In this document: piece after piece, positions 5,446 through 5,924 of the stretch
Layout of the letters: each line of letters opens with the position of its first letter
Numbering within the stretch: position 1 is the first letter of the stretch
NCBI GenBank assembly: GCA_934141145.1
Contig: CAKPCA010000033.1
Coordinates: forward strand, 1-5,924
Length of the DNA: 5,924 nucleotides
Reading direction: 5' to 3'
Source: an uncultured Bacilli bacterium
Lineage (GTDB): Bacteria; Bacillota_I; Bacilli_A; RF39; UBA660
Notes under the pieces: generated by a model
Told to the model about the DNA's origin: nothing
What the model saw: only the letters and a program-made list of their open reading frames with translations
Database searches by the model: none
Made by a program: the position numbers and the translations under genes

Positions 5446-5473
5446 AAAAAAGACTATTAGATTAGTCTTTTTT
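5446..5473. terminator. Bidirectional intrinsic terminator shared by convergent genes
   Basis: AAAAAAGACTA (5446-5456) pairs perfectly with TAGTCTTTTTT (5463-5473) across a six-base loop: an 11-bp stem with a T-run on either strand. It begins one base after the kinase stop codon (5442-5444) and contains the stop and the last codons of the nucleotidyltransferase gene on the other strand. Confidence 0.88.
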
Positions 5474-5845
5474 TCTAGTATTAATATAATTTTCTATTAG
5501 TGGAATTCTTTTTTTATCTTTTTCTCTATTGCTATTTTTAATAAAATTATAATAATCATAAATATCTTGAAGATAATATTCTCCAAACTTTTCTATTTTA
5601 TATGGTTCCTTGATATCAAGAACACATTCTACTTTATCATTTACTATATACCAACCATTTTCTTTTTGAACCAAATTATAATTTTCTTTTAACTGTTTTA
5701 ATCCTTCTTCAGTAACTGCAAGATCTAAATCAGCAGCGCTATCATATATCCCTCTTAAAACAAGTGAAGCACTTGATAAAATCCAATATTCACCTTTTTC
5801 AATTTTTAATGTACTAATTAACTTTTCTAACTCTTCTTTTTTCAT
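5462..5845 (-). CDS. Small nucleotidyltransferase-fold protein
   Basis: A 127-residue protein with the signature of a minimal polymerase-beta-like nucleotidyltransferase, similar to AbiEii/MNT-type domains. WILSSASLVLRGIYDSAADLDLAV (21-44) fits the 'GGxALxLxG...DxD' motif: D39 and D41 are the paired metal ligands, and D77 in VECVLDIKE (72-80) may be the third. The usual Gly-Gly of the phosphate-binding loop is replaced by Ser25-Ala26, so activity is uncertain. The middle (ENGWYIVNDKVECVLD) and the tail helices resemble uncharacterised Bacillota homologues. The ATG at 5845 has an AAGGA site only three bases away, closer than normal, but no alternative start fits better. The final codons form half of the terminator stem at 5446-5473. 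It converges on the HipA-like kinase gene; a functional link is possible but not shown. Upstream lies a long imperfect stem-loop. Confidence 0.75.
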   Translation of the reverse strand: MKKEELEKLISTLKIEKGEYWILSSASLVLRGIYDSAADLDLAVTEEGLKQLKENYNLVQKENGWYIVNDKVECVLDIKEPYKIEKFGEYYLQDIYDYYNFIKNSNREKDKKRIPLIENYINTRKKD

Positions 5846-5857
5846 AAATCCTTGTAT

Positions 5858-5915
5858 GATATATATAGTCAGTTACAAGAGAGATTTTGTATTTAATTCT
5901 GACTAGTATATTATC
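5858..5915 (-). promoter_or_regulatory. Leader stem-loop upstream of the nucleotidyltransferase gene
   Basis: GATATATATAGTCAG (5858-5872) is the reverse complement of CTGACTAGTATATTATC (5899-5915) apart from two single-base bulges, giving a 15-pair imperfect stem around a 26-base interior. The interior contains a second inverted repeat, TACAA (5874-5878) / TTGTA (5887-5891). On the minus-strand transcript it ends four bases before the AAGGA site at 5849-5853. It matches no riboswitch or T-box pattern I know. It could be a leader regulatory structure or a protein-binding palindrome. There is no T-run after it, so it is not a terminator. Confidence 0.4.
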
Positions 5916-5924
5916 ATTACTCCT

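Overview
The window is very AT-rich (by eye about a quarter G+C). It uses Shine-Dalgarno-led genes and sigma-A type promoters, often with an extended -10 (TGnTATAAT). This fits a low-GC Bacillota bacterium, such as an uncultured gut clostridial or Bacilli lineage; I cannot place it more precisely. The standard bacterial code holds: every Trp codon checked is TGG, and the WYL regulator ends on TGA. No rRNA, tRNA, CRISPR array, transposase or phage structural gene is visible. The content is a string of small accessory genes.

Left part, minus strand. Positions 1-216 hold only a well-led 11-codon reading frame that continues in frame through further stops and may be a decayed gene. A GNAT acetyltransferase follows (217-666). 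A Maf-family nucleotide pyrophosphatase (1076-1669) is followed downstream by a 56-residue gene (851-1021) that resembles only the N-terminus of a NUDIX-type protein. That unit closes with an intrinsic terminator at 800-830.

Middle part, minus strand. A short WYL-domain regulator (2738-3322) is followed 54 bp later by a SIS-domain phosphosugar-type protein (1769-2683). They look like a regulator-enzyme operon that could read through into maf. Upstream of the regulator is an imperfect palindrome centred on CACGTG, next to extended -10 promoter elements, which is a plausible autoregulatory operator.

Right part. A BtaA/DUF3419-like AdoMet-binding protein (minus, 3482-4300) and an orphan HipA/CtkA-like kinase (plus, 4419-5444) diverge from back-to-back promoters. 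An 8-bp inverted repeat at 4351-4371 reaches into both -35 boxes. The kinase gene converges on a small nucleotidyltransferase-fold gene (minus, 5462-5845). One bidirectional terminator serves both and is partly built from the last codons of the nucleotidyltransferase gene, whose leader contains a long imperfect stem-loop.

The most interesting unit is the divergent kinase/AdoMet-enzyme pair with its shared operator-like element. The solo kinase has no HipB partner. Its function, and any link to the adjacent nucleotidyltransferase, is inference. Several starts were moved inward from the longest open frame on ribosome-binding-site and promoter evidence (maf, the WYL gene and the DUF3419-like gene).
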